Shown one piece after another: positions 1-8,228 of a stretch of DNA of 35,436 nucleotides; the stretch's first letter is position 1, and each line of letters opens with the position of its first letter. The notes below the pieces were generated by a model. The model saw only the letters and a program-made list of their open reading frames with translations, did no database searches and had not been told where the DNA came from. The stretch comes from an uncultured Lachnospiraceae bacterium (GTDB lineage Bacteria > Bacillota > Clostridia > Lachnospirales > Lachnospiraceae). The position numbers were made by a program, and so were the translations under genes. Location: contig CAMORO010000020.1 in the NCBI GenBank assembly GCA_946623875.1, positions 1-35,436 on the forward strand, read 5' to 3'.

Positions 1-42
1 AACGAACTACAGGGGAGTCGCAAGCCCATTACCTTTAGGTGA
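1..42 (+). CDS. tnpB: 3' end of a TnpB/OrfB gene (partial, enters from left edge)
   Basis: Reading plus-strand frame 1 gives the 13 residues NELQGSRKPITFR followed by TGA at 40-42. TnpB proteins of IS200/IS605 elements often end in a variable tail reading G-S-R-K-P because their coding sequence runs into the right-end hairpin; this fits that pattern. No catalytic part of the protein is inside the window, so the call rests on the tail and the terminal hairpin only. Confidence 0.5.
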   Translation, partial: NELQGSRKPITFR

Positions 43-57
43 TGGGTAGTTGACAAT
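1..57 (+). mobile_element. Right end of an IS200/IS605-family (TnpB-carrying) element
   Basis: The first ~57 bases look like the right end of an IS200/IS605-type insertion sequence. A hairpin with arms CCCAT (26-30) and ATGGG (43-47) and an inner ACCT/AGGT pair is flanked by AAG on the left and by TAGTTGAC on the right. From family knowledge, TnpB-type elements commonly end in an AAGCCC-hairpin-GGGTAGTTGAC arrangement, which also forms the 3' end of the omega-RNA guide. The exact boundary is not certain. The rest of the element lies left of the window. Confidence 0.62.
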
Positions 58-1717
58 CATGATAACGGCCGCCATCATAAAGCGAGACCGAATACTCTTC
101 CACTGCATCCTCGATACACATCCGGTTTGTAGGCATTACAAACTCATCGGCCAGAGTTACCCAGTTGGGACCTCCGTCATACGGATTCTCTTCTTCGATA
201 TCCTCAGCTGTATCTGCACTGCCATCCGTCTTATCACTTTTATCAGCCGTATCGGATGAAACCTCAATATTTCCTTTTGTATCCACGTTTATTACTGCCG
301 GACTCCAGTCCTGCGCATAGTCCCCATTACCTGTAAGAACCCTTATTCCGGAAGGATCCGAGGGAACATACACAGGGGTATATCCTTCTCCGTCAATATC
401 ATAATCTTTCTCGCTTGCCCACTCGAGACACCCTCTTATGGAATCAGCCTCATCCACCTCATGCCTTGCCAGTTTACAGGTATTTATGAATGATGTATCA
501 TATTCATCGTGACTCTCGAGAACAATCGTGCTGCCGTCCTTATGAATCAGAAAAATGTTATAATAATCAGTCCCGCCGGGCATGGTCATCGGAATATTCT
601 TCCAGTCACCGGCACAGCTTAAGTGCATCCCGGAAAGTTTCATATCATCATATGTTTCGCTGTAATCATAGAACTCGGACGCATCCACATACACCGGCAC
701 GCCGCTGTCGTTTACATCTATATAAGATCCTACATACCCCGGCACCTGTATGACATACTCATCCTTTGCGCTGCCCCGGAATTCATCCTTGAAAATCGTA
801 TGCTTCGTATCTTCCGAAAACTGTATTACCGCAGACTCGGCAAACGGAGACTTGATATATGCCTGAAGGTAACAGGTCACACCGAACGGATCAAGAGTCC
901 ATGCAAGTTCCCCGGACTTCATATAATCCTTCAGATCATTCTTAAATGTCTCTTTATCGTCAGCAATATCGGTTGAGTAATACTGCTGCAGTTTACTATT
1001 TATGCTTTCATACATTTTCTCTGATAAAAGATCGTAGAATGCATCTTCATCGGCAATAACCTCGGACAAAGCGATCTCTTTTCCGCTGTCAACACGGTAG
1101 GTGTGTGCCGTATATTCCGTATATGCACCGTCATCAAAAAGTCCTTCGCCGCAGTATTCGGTAACAAAGCTTAAATACTCCTCATCCGCCCTTCGAAGAT
1201 ATACCTTCCAACTCTCGTCGAATGTTATAAGCTCATTTTCTTCAATGCTCTTTAAGTCTTTTTCCCAGGCCTCTGACTGTTTCGATAACATCTCATCCCT
1301 GGCGTCTTCAAGGGATGCGGCAAGAGCCCTGTTTGACTTCGCGCTCTCTCCGTCAAGCATCAGATAGGTGTAATGATGTTCTATTGCGGCAGTATTATCC
1401 TCACCCCATTCGTATGCATTTTGGCGGAACAAAAGGAGCTCCGGAACACCTTTTATTTCCTCTTCTTCAGGTTCTTTCTCTTGGGCAGCTTCTTTATCTT
1501 TAGAAGCTCCGTTCTTCGAAGGATCCGTTGTCTTTTCTTCCTTATCCTTTTCGGATGCAGCAGCGGACTTTTCCTTCAATTTGTCAGAAATGTCACTGTT
1601 GTCCTTGTCTTTGCCACAGCCTGCAAGCAGCACCATGCCCGCAAGCAGCACCATTCCCGCAAGCAGCACCATGCGCATCTGCCGAAACATAATTGTTGTC
1701 AGTGATTTTTTCTCCAT
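35..1717 (-). CDS. Lipoprotein with RsiV/DUF3298-like domain; C-terminus replaced by IS end
   Basis: A 560-aa predicted secreted lipoprotein. The N-terminus has a basic start, then the hydrophobic unit MVLLAG three times in tandem, ending in the lipobox LLAGC (lipidated Cys at residue 34). A charged Lys/Glu-rich linker spans about 35-90. Residues ~100-310 resemble the extracytoplasmic DUF3298/RsiV-type fold (for example the EEYLSFVTEYCGEG stretch followed by TAHTYRVDSGKEIALSEV), which is a moderate-confidence family match. The remainder is unrecognised. GGAGGAG lies upstream of ATG at 1717. It follows the SPOR-like lipoprotein by 43 bp, so both are probably one transcript. The last six residues (CQLPIT) and the stop at 35-37 lie inside the IS200/IS605-type end, so the native C-terminus has apparently been cut off. 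Function unknown; cell-envelope sensing or binding is plausible. Confidence 0.8.
   Translation of the reverse strand: MEKKSLTTIMFRQMRMVLLAGMVLLAGMVLLAGCGKDKDNSDISDKLKEKSAAASEKDKEEKTTDPSKNGASKDKEAAQEKEPEEEEIKGVPELLLFRQNAYEWGEDNTAAIEHHYTYLMLDGESAKSNRALAASLEDARDEMLSKQSEAWEKDLKSIEENELITFDESWKVYLRRADEEYLSFVTEYCGEGLFDDGAYTEYTAHTYRVDSGKEIALSEVIADEDAFYDLLSEKMYESINSKLQQYYSTDIADDKETFKNDLKDYMKSGELAWTLDPFGVTCYLQAYIKSPFAESAVIQFSEDTKHTIFKDEFRGSAKDEYVIQVPGYVGSYIDVNDSGVPVYVDASEFYDYSETYDDMKLSGMHLSCAGDWKNIPMTMPGGTDYYNIFLIHKDGSTIVLESHDEYDTSFINTCKLARHEVDEADSIRGCLEWASEKDYDIDGEGYTPVYVPSDPSGIRVLTGNGDYAQDWSPAVINVDTKGNIEVSSDTADKSDKTDGSADTAEDIEEENPYDGGPNWVTLADEFVMPTNRMCIEDAVEEYSVSLYDGGRYHDCQLPIT
1623..1676 (-). repeat. 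Three tandem 18-bp repeats inside a signal peptide
   Basis: Three in-phase 18-bp units (1623-1640, 1641-1658, 1659-1676) differ from each other at only one or two positions. On the minus strand each encodes MVLLAG within the lipoprotein signal peptide. Gain or loss of a unit would keep the frame and change the hydrophobic length by six residues. Confidence 0.9.
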
Positions 1718-1760
1718 AACGAATCGTCTCCTCCGTAACGTACTTAATTTTTCTGGAGCC

Positions 1761-3506
1761 TCAGTCCCACCAGTAGCTGCCGTAATATGTTGTTATCTTA
1801 TTATCGCGGATGCCGACTTCAAATACTCCGGACAGGGCGGGGCCGTTCATCATATACTGATCAACATCCTCATTCATAAGTTTATAGTTCCTCACGATCC
1901 AATCGTAAGGAGTATCACCCTTTTCGTAGTTTCCGAAGCTGTCCGTATCGGCAGTTTTGTCAAAAACGGCATCTTTTGAAACGAACAGGTCGACTGTTAT
2001 CTCGTCTTCCTCTGTACGGTACGGTATTTCGAGCGATACGCCGCGAAGCATTACTCCATCCTTTAATATTTCAATATTATCACCGTCATACATGGTATAC
2101 CAGTATTTATCCCCGATATAAGTCCCCGCATATTTCACATAAGCATCCTTAAATCCGGCGGCCTTTGCACCCGAAAGAGCCTCTTTGGCATCACTTTCCG
2201 ATGTATACATCCCTGTGATCGCAACATAGTATGGTTCCGGATTAAGACCGCTGAAATCAGGTGTATACACGGTACAGCTTCCCGTAAAACCTGCCTTCTC
2301 AAGCTTGTCCATAACAGACTCAAGCTTCTCAGGTTCCTTTGCCGAGGATACAAATACACCATAGTAATCCTGTGATACAAGCTCCTCTATATCTGTACTT
2401 CTTCCGTACATCCCCAAAGCTTCCGAATCAAGCTCCACCTCGTCCATTGTCACAACATGAACATCATCATCGCCGATCCTTAAGTATTTGGCCTTTTCCG
2501 GAATCCCTTCAGGCAGATCTGAGTCTGAGAACTTAAGTGTCAGGGTATCGCCCGTAACCTCATAATCACATGACAGTTCAGCCGGAACGCCACCGTATCC
2601 CAACCTGCTTGCGGTACACTCAAACGATCCGTTCGAAAACTCACATCCGCCTGCGGCATAGTACACTTCTGTGTTCGGATCCTTCTTATACATATAAAGA
2701 TCGGATCCCTTAAACTCAAGGTACAGATCCGCTTCTTTACCATCAAGGATCCATAGTCCCTGCAGCTCTTTATCTCCTCCATCCGGTTTATGGTTCAGAT
2801 ATCCGAAAGCATCCTCTACACGTTCATCCTTCAGGAACAGCCTGCTGTCATCATATTCCGGCGTAAGAAAACCTTCATTCTCAAATCCCTCAAACACAAG
2901 TCCGTCATCCGTAAGAGTAATGGTTCCATTATGCCCGGTATCAGAGTACAGGCCTGCATTTGCCATCACGGAAAAGCAGAGGTCATTTACGGAGACCGTA
3001 TCACCGTCCGAGCTTGTCATCTCATCCGCGTCTACCGGAATAAACTCAGCTGCCCAGAAGGAGTACGCTTCAAGGCTTTCATAGTCTTCGGGCATTGCCT
3101 GTCCGCAGAATGCATAAAGATTGTTGCCAAACGGAATTACGTCCATAATAAAGAATTCATCGTTGCCTTCCTCATCACTGTAATGATAACTGTACTTACC
3201 AGCCATTCGCTGTGCCAGTGACTTTTTCCAGGAAGCTTTCTCATCAGACGTCTTCCTTATTCTCTTTTTGGTCTTCACCGGAGACTTCTCTTTGTTATTT
3301 CCCTCAGCCTCTTCGACAGCTTCCTCCCCGACAGCCTCTTTCCCTTTAACTTCTTCTCCGTCGGCTTTCTCCCCGTCAGTTACCTTGCTGACGCTTTCCG
3401 GTTTCCCTTTAAGACCGGCTTCGGAAGACTTTGAACTGCCACAGCCCGTAATAAGCACAGAACCTATAAGACAGATTAAGATTACAGCAAGTGATTTACT
3501 CTTCAT
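1761..3506 (-). CDS. Lipoprotein with SPOR-like repeat region
   Basis: A 581-aa predicted lipoprotein. ATG at 3506 is chosen over an upstream in-frame ATG at 3581 because it is preceded by AGAGGA and starts a textbook signal peptide (MKSKSLAVILICLIGSVL, then lipobox ITGC). A low-complexity Glu/Lys linker follows, then a long extracytoplasmic part of no recognised family. Around residues 380-460 the pattern YYGVFVSSAKEPEKLESVMDKL then YYVAITGMYTSESDAKEAL looks like a SPOR (peptidoglycan-binding) fold: aromatic-start strand, helix with paired residues, second YVAITG strand. The SPOR call is a motif reading, not a profile hit. It follows a terminated VOC-family gene and precedes a second lipoprotein by 43 bp, so the two lipoproteins probably form a unit acting at the cell surface. 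Confidence 0.8.
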   Translation of the reverse strand: MKSKSLAVILICLIGSVLITGCGSSKSSEAGLKGKPESVSKVTDGEKADGEEVKGKEAVGEEAVEEAEGNNKEKSPVKTKKRIRKTSDEKASWKKSLAQRMAGKYSYHYSDEEGNDEFFIMDVIPFGNNLYAFCGQAMPEDYESLEAYSFWAAEFIPVDADEMTSSDGDTVSVNDLCFSVMANAGLYSDTGHNGTITLTDDGLVFEGFENEGFLTPEYDDSRLFLKDERVEDAFGYLNHKPDGGDKELQGLWILDGKEADLYLEFKGSDLYMYKKDPNTEVYYAAGGCEFSNGSFECTASRLGYGGVPAELSCDYEVTGDTLTLKFSDSDLPEGIPEKAKYLRIGDDDVHVVTMDEVELDSEALGMYGRSTDIEELVSQDYYGVFVSSAKEPEKLESVMDKLEKAGFTGSCTVYTPDFSGLNPEPYYVAITGMYTSESDAKEALSGAKAAGFKDAYVKYAGTYIGDKYWYTMYDGDNIEILKDGVMLRGVSLEIPYRTEEDEITVDLFVSKDAVFDKTADTDSFGNYEKGDTPYDWIVRNYKLMNEDVDQYMMNGPALSGVFEVGIRDNKITTYYGSYWWD

Positions 3507-3626
3507 AATAATATCCTCTTTACCAATACTTTTTCCAACTTCATCCCGCCCGATAAAAACATGATGATGTCCGTCACCCATGTTTGATCATCATACACTT
3601 TTGCTCCTGATCGCTTATTTCATTAC

Positions 3627-3644
3627 CTGTTCTGAATAGTTACA
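3627..3644 (-). repeat. Dispersed 18-nt intergenic element, copy 1
   Basis: On the minus strand this reads TGTAACTATTCAGAACAG. The identical 18 bases occur on the plus strand at 32124-32141, and a near copy with one extra base lies at 34074-34091 across the end of araR. It sits between the VOC-gene terminator and the lipoprotein start. Role unknown. Confidence 0.6.
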
Positions 3645-3651
3645 TCATAAA

Positions 3652-3679
3652 TAAAAATTGGGGGTATCACTACCCCCAA
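3652..3679 (-). terminator. Rho-independent terminator of the VOC gene
   Basis: A perfect 9-bp stem (3658-3666 pairs with 3671-3679; GGGGG/CCCCC core, 4-nt loop) is followed on the minus strand by TTTTTA. It lies about 40 bases past the stop of the VOC-family gene. The two lipoprotein genes beyond it therefore need their own promoter, somewhere in 3507-3650; no convincing one was seen. Confidence 0.88.
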
Positions 3680-3716
3680 AAGTCTAAAACTAAAGTTTTT
3701 TCAAATCATTTCCTTT

Positions 3717-4085
3717 TTATTTGGTTATATGCTCTACCAGATTGATCGCAAATCCGGAGGGAGAGACCATCAGTGTAGCCTTTGAACTGCCGGTATCGGT
3801 CACCTTATCTCCCTGTGCATTTTTAAAGCCGCGCGCAGTAAGGAACTCGTAAGCTTCATCGAAATCCCTTACGTTGATCCTTATTGCCGTCATATCCTGA
3901 GGCAGCGCCTCAGTCTGAGCCACATCCACTCGAAATCCGTTGGCATCCTTCAGATCATAACTGGTGACGTGTCCGTTGATGCCGGACTTGGTATGCTGTC
4001 TCTCAAAACCGAGCTCTTCCATAAGCTTAACGGTCGCTTCCGCATCCTTTGTTAAGATCAGTGGATTAAATGCTGTAATCTTCAT
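3717..4085 (-). CDS. VOC-family (glyoxalase/dioxygenase-fold) protein
   Basis: A 122-aa single-domain protein of the vicinal oxygen chelate superfamily. The usual paired beta-alpha-beta-beta-beta layout is visible: an N-terminal strand (MKITAFNPLIL) with a helix ending in ELGFERQHT, then AIRINVRDFDEAYEFLTARGF, and a final SPSGFAINLVEH strand. Metal-ligand positions are not obvious beyond the near-terminal Glu-His, so enzyme activity cannot be assumed. Many such small proteins are annotated as glyoxalase or bleomycin-resistance-like without known substrate. AAGGAGGTAGGG lies just upstream of ATG, and a strong terminator follows. It stands alone, 117 bp downstream of the NRPS gene. Confidence 0.85.
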   Translation of the reverse strand: MKITAFNPLILTKDAEATVKLMEELGFERQHTKSGINGHVTSYDLKDANGFRVDVAQTEALPQDMTAIRINVRDFDEAYEFLTARGFKNAQGDKVTDTGSSKATLMVSPSGFAINLVEHITK

Positions 4086-4202
4086 TTCCCTACCTCCTTA
4101 AATGTGCCCCAACTGCTTAAAAAAGAAGTTGGTAAATAAATAGTTGATATTTACACGCTGAACACAGCGGATAAACCTTATGAACCCGGTATACCCGGCT
4201 TC

Positions 4203-7200
4203 CTATTCCGTGATGATCTCCGGAACCATTGCCTTCCCAAGCTTCTCTCCAACATACTTCTGAATCTCCTCATGGTTTATTTCCTTTGAGGTTTTCAGCT
4301 TACATGTAACATAGAACAGATTGTTCTCACCGTACTGAAGTGAAGCCCGCGCGTCATCAATTCCCGGATAGGACATAAGTGTTTTTTCCAGTTCGAAAAG
4401 ATTTATAAATGATCTTCCAGCCAGAGTTTCCCTCATAACGGTCCTGCCGGCCTGATACAGGGCTTCAACCTTTTTATCCGGTGTGATTCTTGCTTCGATT
4501 CCCGTATCATACATGGTTCCCGGTGAATACAGGCTTTCTATCTTCTCGCCCCCGCCGTTAACCTTCTGATCCAATATATACAGCCTGCCCCAAGCACCGA
4601 ATGGCTTCTTGATACCGTATTCGTCCAGTATGTAGGGCTTAACCATAAGCTCTTCACTTCCGCCGGGGATAACTTCCTTGCCAAGGTATGCATTAAGCCT
4701 TGCCGCCGATATCTGAAAATGCTTCGGATAAAGCCTTACGGGAAGATGATCCTTAAGCTTTCTCACGGAGGTTTCCTCTTTCATTGCGATCAGGATATTT
4801 TCCATTACCTGAAGGAATACCTCGAGCATATCCTTGTCAAATCGGTTCTCCCAGTATCTCAGTTCATAGGTATAGCCTCTCTTTGCCTCATAGATCATCA
4901 GATGGAAAGGCAGGGAATCAAGCTGGATCTTTATTCCCGTTGCGGGTTCGCCTCCGATCTGAGGAATATCCAAAAGAGTACCCTGATACTGGATAAACAT
5001 TTCATCCGCATGCTGGCTTGACATATGCGTCTCCATTGTATGAAGGATCTGATCCGCATTTCTGTGAAGCATCTCCTCAACAGTCTCATGCGGAACCTTT
5101 TTGTAGCGGAAAACATATGTTGCGAAGAAGGAACCTGCGATCTGTACCCATCTTCCGTCTGTCCTTCCGTTGTGGATACTGGTGATCACTACATCATCAA
5201 GAGAACCAAACAGGCTGACTGTATAACTGAAAGCACTTAAAAACAGGGCATTTTCCGAAATACCATACATGCGGCAGAATCCCTGTACGTCCCCTTTGTT
5301 AAGCTCCGTAAACATTCCCTTGATCGAAGCATTGTGCGCCGTACCCAGATCATAGCTGTCCATCTTGGCGAGTATACTGCGCTTAACTTCGCTTCCCTTG
5401 AGAAGGTCAGTGAAGAAGGCGATGTCCTTATCCCTGAGTCCGGCCTCATCTCTTGCCATCTCGTCAAGAAGATACTCATAGAAGGTGTAATCCGACTTCT
5501 TTACCTCCTCCTTCATATACAGACGGTTGAGATCCTGCAGAAGGATATTCATGGTCATACCGTCACCGATTATATGTGCCACATCAAAGAAGAGGTATTT
5601 ATCCTCACCCACTTCATACAGTCCGATGTGATACAGGTTTTCACCCGGCATATATGTAAACGGTACCACCAGTTTCTTACGCTTATCCTCCCATTCGGTA
5701 TCCGACAGGGTAAGACGCTCGATCGTAACCTCTCTGTTATCGTCACGGAAATTATACAGCCTCTTGTCTTCTCCCGGCTCTATCCTGTCTCTTAAGATGG
5801 GATGTATATCAAACAGAGCACGGATGGCTTCCTCCATCCGGTCCATATCTATCTTGTTCCCGAGCCTGAAGAAAAACGGAAGGTTAGCCGTCGTATTCCC
5901 GCGCATTACATAGGCAAAATACATCTGAAGCCTCGTAAGAGGATATTTGTCACGCACTGTATGATCGACACTGCCGTTCTTTTGCTTCTCCTCCCATATA
6001 AGAGCCAGCTTCTCCACGGTGGAGTTCTCCATAAGTTCGGTCAATGTCACCGAGAAGCCCTGTGTTTCCTGGAAACCCGTAAGAAGCATGATGCTTCCGA
6101 AGGAATCAAGACCCGCCGTGTACAGATCCGTATCGATACCGAACTTCCTGTGTCCGAGAACCTGGGCGCACACTTCATATATCTTCTTCTGATCATCATT
6201 TTCGGGAAGGCGGAGACTCTTCTCCATTTCCTTTGAAGCTGCCTTCTCCTTAAAGAATGCATCCCTGATGATCTTCTTGGAAGTCGTTTTCATAAAAGGC
6301 TGTCTGCGGATACCCGTATACATGATACGCTTATAGGTCGGGAGCGACTTGTTGTGCTGTTTAACTATTTCCTCAACCTCCAGACCCACGTTTGATATAC
6401 CGTTTGCTTCCGCATATTTGAAATCAGGATAAACCTCACATTTTATCATGTCATCCTCACCGTAAACAAGGATATCGGCGATCAGCGGCTCCGTTTCAAA
6501 ACCTTCCTCTATCTCCTCCGGTGCCACATTCTCCCCGTTGCTTAAGATGATCAGGTTCTTAAGACGTCCCGTAAGATACAGGAAATTCTCTTCATCAAGA
6601 TATCCGATATCTCCGGTCTTAAGCCATCCGTCTTCCGTAAAGGTCTCGGCTGTGATCTCGGGATCGCCGTAGTATCCCTTCATGACAAAGGGCGAACGTA
6701 CCTGAACCTCATTGCCCTCCGAAATGCGTACTTCAACATGCTTTAAGACCTTTCCGGCAGATGCGATCTTGTCAAGACGGTCATATACAGGCTCAGATAT
6801 GATGGGTGCACACTCGCTCATACCGTAACCCTGTCCTATACGGACTCCGAGATCGGCATATTTTCTCGCAAGATCTGCCGACAATCCGCCGCCTCCGCAG
6901 ACTATACGTGAAATATTGCGTCCGTATACCATACGCAGAGCATCCGCCTCAGTAAGTCCGGGATCCGAAGCTGCCATAGCCGATATCTTATTGTACAGAG
7001 CCTTCGCGATCATTGGTACCATATGCATGACCACAGGCTCAAACATACGAAGATGCTTGCCAAGATATGTAAGCGGTCCGTTAATACAAAGTGTGGCTCC
7101 CTTGAGCATCATCTGGAAAACATCTGTATTTATACAGAAGGAATGATGTATGGGCAGAACGTTCAGACAGACAAGATGTATACCTTCATCGTCGATCTCA

Positions 7201-7826
7201 TCTGTCGAAAGAACATTTCCTACCAGATTGGCATTGGTCATCATAACGCCCTTACCTCGTCCGGTCGTTCCCGAAGTAAACAGGATCATACACAGATCGT
7301 CCGGATCTGCCGCTGTGTCTTCACCATCCACAGACCATTCCTTACCTGTATAACGGACATTCATCAATATATCATTAAGAGAAGGAACCTTACGGACCGT
7401 CTGCAGCGAATAGTATTCCTTAACCTTTTTACACTTATCCTTAATGTCCTCAACCATCGGCCCGAGTGCCCAATCGTAGAACAGGATATCAACATCCGAA
7501 CGGTCAAGACAATCCGCAAGATGTTCGATATCAAGCTGATTGTCAAGCGGAACCGCAATATTTCCCGAAGCCATGACCCCGACCATCACGCTTATGTAAT
7601 GAACACTGGATGAACCAAAGAGTCCGACTTTTATCTGCCTTCCCTCTTTTTTTCTGTATTCATTTACATATGCTCCCACTATACGGCAGAGCTCTCCGAA
7701 TCTTTCATAACTGATGTCATATACGACATCATCGCGCTCATAACGAAAATATGGCATCTGTGCGTACTTTTCCACGCTTTTTTCCAGTAATTCCCGTATG
7801 GTTTTCGTGTTCTCGTAAGTGATCAT
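4203..7826 (-). CDS. Single-module NRPS: adenylation - carrier - condensation - partial adenylation tail
   Basis: A 1207-aa nonribosomal peptide synthetase-like enzyme. Residues 1-~525 are an adenylate-forming domain (phosphate loop FTSGTTGRGKG at 183-193, YGMSECAP near 334, TGD at 404, catalytic-Lys region TTSKKIIR at 514-521); the sequence style is close to acyl-CoA ligases. A carrier domain follows, with GLDSFGS and the phosphopantetheine Ser at ~575. Residues ~625-1060 form a condensation domain whose HHxxxDG motif reads AHIIGDG (750-756), keeping the catalytic second His. The last ~145 residues resemble only the C-terminal part of an adenylation domain (GRLYIL..., ITPDKKVEALYQAG..., GKAMVPE). 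No thioesterase or reductase is present. It starts 27 bp after the leader-peptide gene with AAGGAGA before ATG, so the two are probably co-transcribed. Product unknown; acyl-amino-acid formation is one possibility. Confidence 0.88.
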   Translation of the reverse strand: MITYENTKTIRELLEKSVEKYAQMPYFRYERDDVVYDISYERFGELCRIVGAYVNEYRKKEGRQIKVGLFGSSSVHYISVMVGVMASGNIAVPLDNQLDIEHLADCLDRSDVDILFYDWALGPMVEDIKDKCKKVKEYYSLQTVRKVPSLNDILMNVRYTGKEWSVDGEDTAADPDDLCMILFTSGTTGRGKGVMMTNANLVGNVLSTDEIDDEGIHLVCLNVLPIHHSFCINTDVFQMMLKGATLCINGPLTYLGKHLRMFEPVVMHMVPMIAKALYNKISAMAASDPGLTEADALRMVYGRNISRIVCGGGGLSADLARKYADLGVRIGQGYGMSECAPIISEPVYDRLDKIASAGKVLKHVEVRISEGNEVQVRSPFVMKGYYGDPEITAETFTEDGWLKTGDIGYLDEENFLYLTGRLKNLIILSNGENVAPEEIEEGFETEPLIADILVYGEDDMIKCEVYPDFKYAEANGISNVGLEVEEIVKQHNKSLPTYKRIMYTGIRRQPFMKTTSKKIIRDAFFKEKAASKEMEKSLRLPENDDQKKIYEVCAQVLGHRKFGIDTDLYTAGLDSFGSIMLLTGFQETQGFSVTLTELMENSTVEKLALIWEEKQKNGSVDHTVRDKYPLTRLQMYFAYVMRGNTTANLPFFFRLGNKIDMDRMEEAIRALFDIHPILRDRIEPGEDKRLYNFRDDNREVTIERLTLSDTEWEDKRKKLVVPFTYMPGENLYHIGLYEVGEDKYLFFDVAHIIGDGMTMNILLQDLNRLYMKEEVKKSDYTFYEYLLDEMARDEAGLRDKDIAFFTDLLKGSEVKRSILAKMDSYDLGTAHNASIKGMFTELNKGDVQGFCRMYGISENALFLSAFSYTVSLFGSLDDVVITSIHNGRTDGRWVQIAGSFFATYVFRYKKVPHETVEEMLHRNADQILHTMETHMSSQHADEMFIQYQGTLLDIPQIGGEPATGIKIQLDSLPFHLMIYEAKRGYTYELRYWENRFDKDMLEVFLQVMENILIAMKEETSVRKLKDHLPVRLYPKHFQISAARLNAYLGKEVIPGGSEELMVKPYILDEYGIKKPFGAWGRLYILDQKVNGGGEKIESLYSPGTMYDTGIEARITPDKKVEALYQAGRTVMRETLAGRSFINLFELEKTLMSYPGIDDARASLQYGENNLFYVTCKLKTSKEINHEEIQKYVGEKLGKAMVPEIITE

Positions 7827-7853
7827 TTACTTCTCCTTTCAGATATAATATCT

Positions 7854-8129
7854 TTACCTTCCGAATTTGTCATCTCCCAATCCGGTATAGTTCACGCTTA
7901 AGTTCTCTTCTCCCTTTATCTGAGTAAATGAATATTCCCTGCTGCATGCATTGCATTTGTACAAAGTCAGATTTCCGCCTTCAAGTCTGGTATTCCTTGA
8001 ATAAAATACCTTCCCGCTGCATACAGGACACTTCTTCTGGGTTGATGTTCCCGCTTCGGCTATTCCTCCCGATACCTTTTCCAGAACCGAATCATCCAAC
8101 CTGTGCTGCATAAGCCTTGTATCATCCAT
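7854..8129 (-). CDS. Small zinc-ribbon protein with GG-type leader motif
   Basis: A 91-aa protein. ATG at 8129 is preferred because AAGGAGATAGGG lies just upstream; a longer in-frame version from 8180 lacks this. The N-terminus carries LDDSVLEKVSGG, the typical end of double-glycine/Nif11/NHLP-type leader peptides, with the predicted cut after residue 22. The following ~69 residues contain CPVC and CNAC pairs spaced like a zinc ribbon. This makes it either a secreted peptide or a leader-tagged scaffold protein. It directly precedes the NRPS gene. NHLM-type exporters that could handle such a leader are encoded at 26.4-30.8 kb in this same window, but a link is inference. The Zn-ribbon could also be purely intracellular. 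Confidence 0.82.
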   Translation of the reverse strand: MDDTRLMQHRLDDSVLEKVSGGIAEAGTSTQKKCPVCSGKVFYSRNTRLEGGNLTLYKCNACSREYSFTQIKGEENLSVNYTGLGDDKFGR

Positions 8130-8228
8130 GACCCTATCTCCTTTCATGCTAATTTGATAACTGTTCAGTACGGGCTTCAAATGCCTTACTATGGTTTATA
8201 CGTATCATCTGTACAAAATGGCTGTATT

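Noticed and set aside
4086-4202. Terminator after the NRPS gene (small CGCTG/CAGCG hairpin at 4156-4169)
   Set aside because: Only a 5-bp stem and no T-run on the minus strand.
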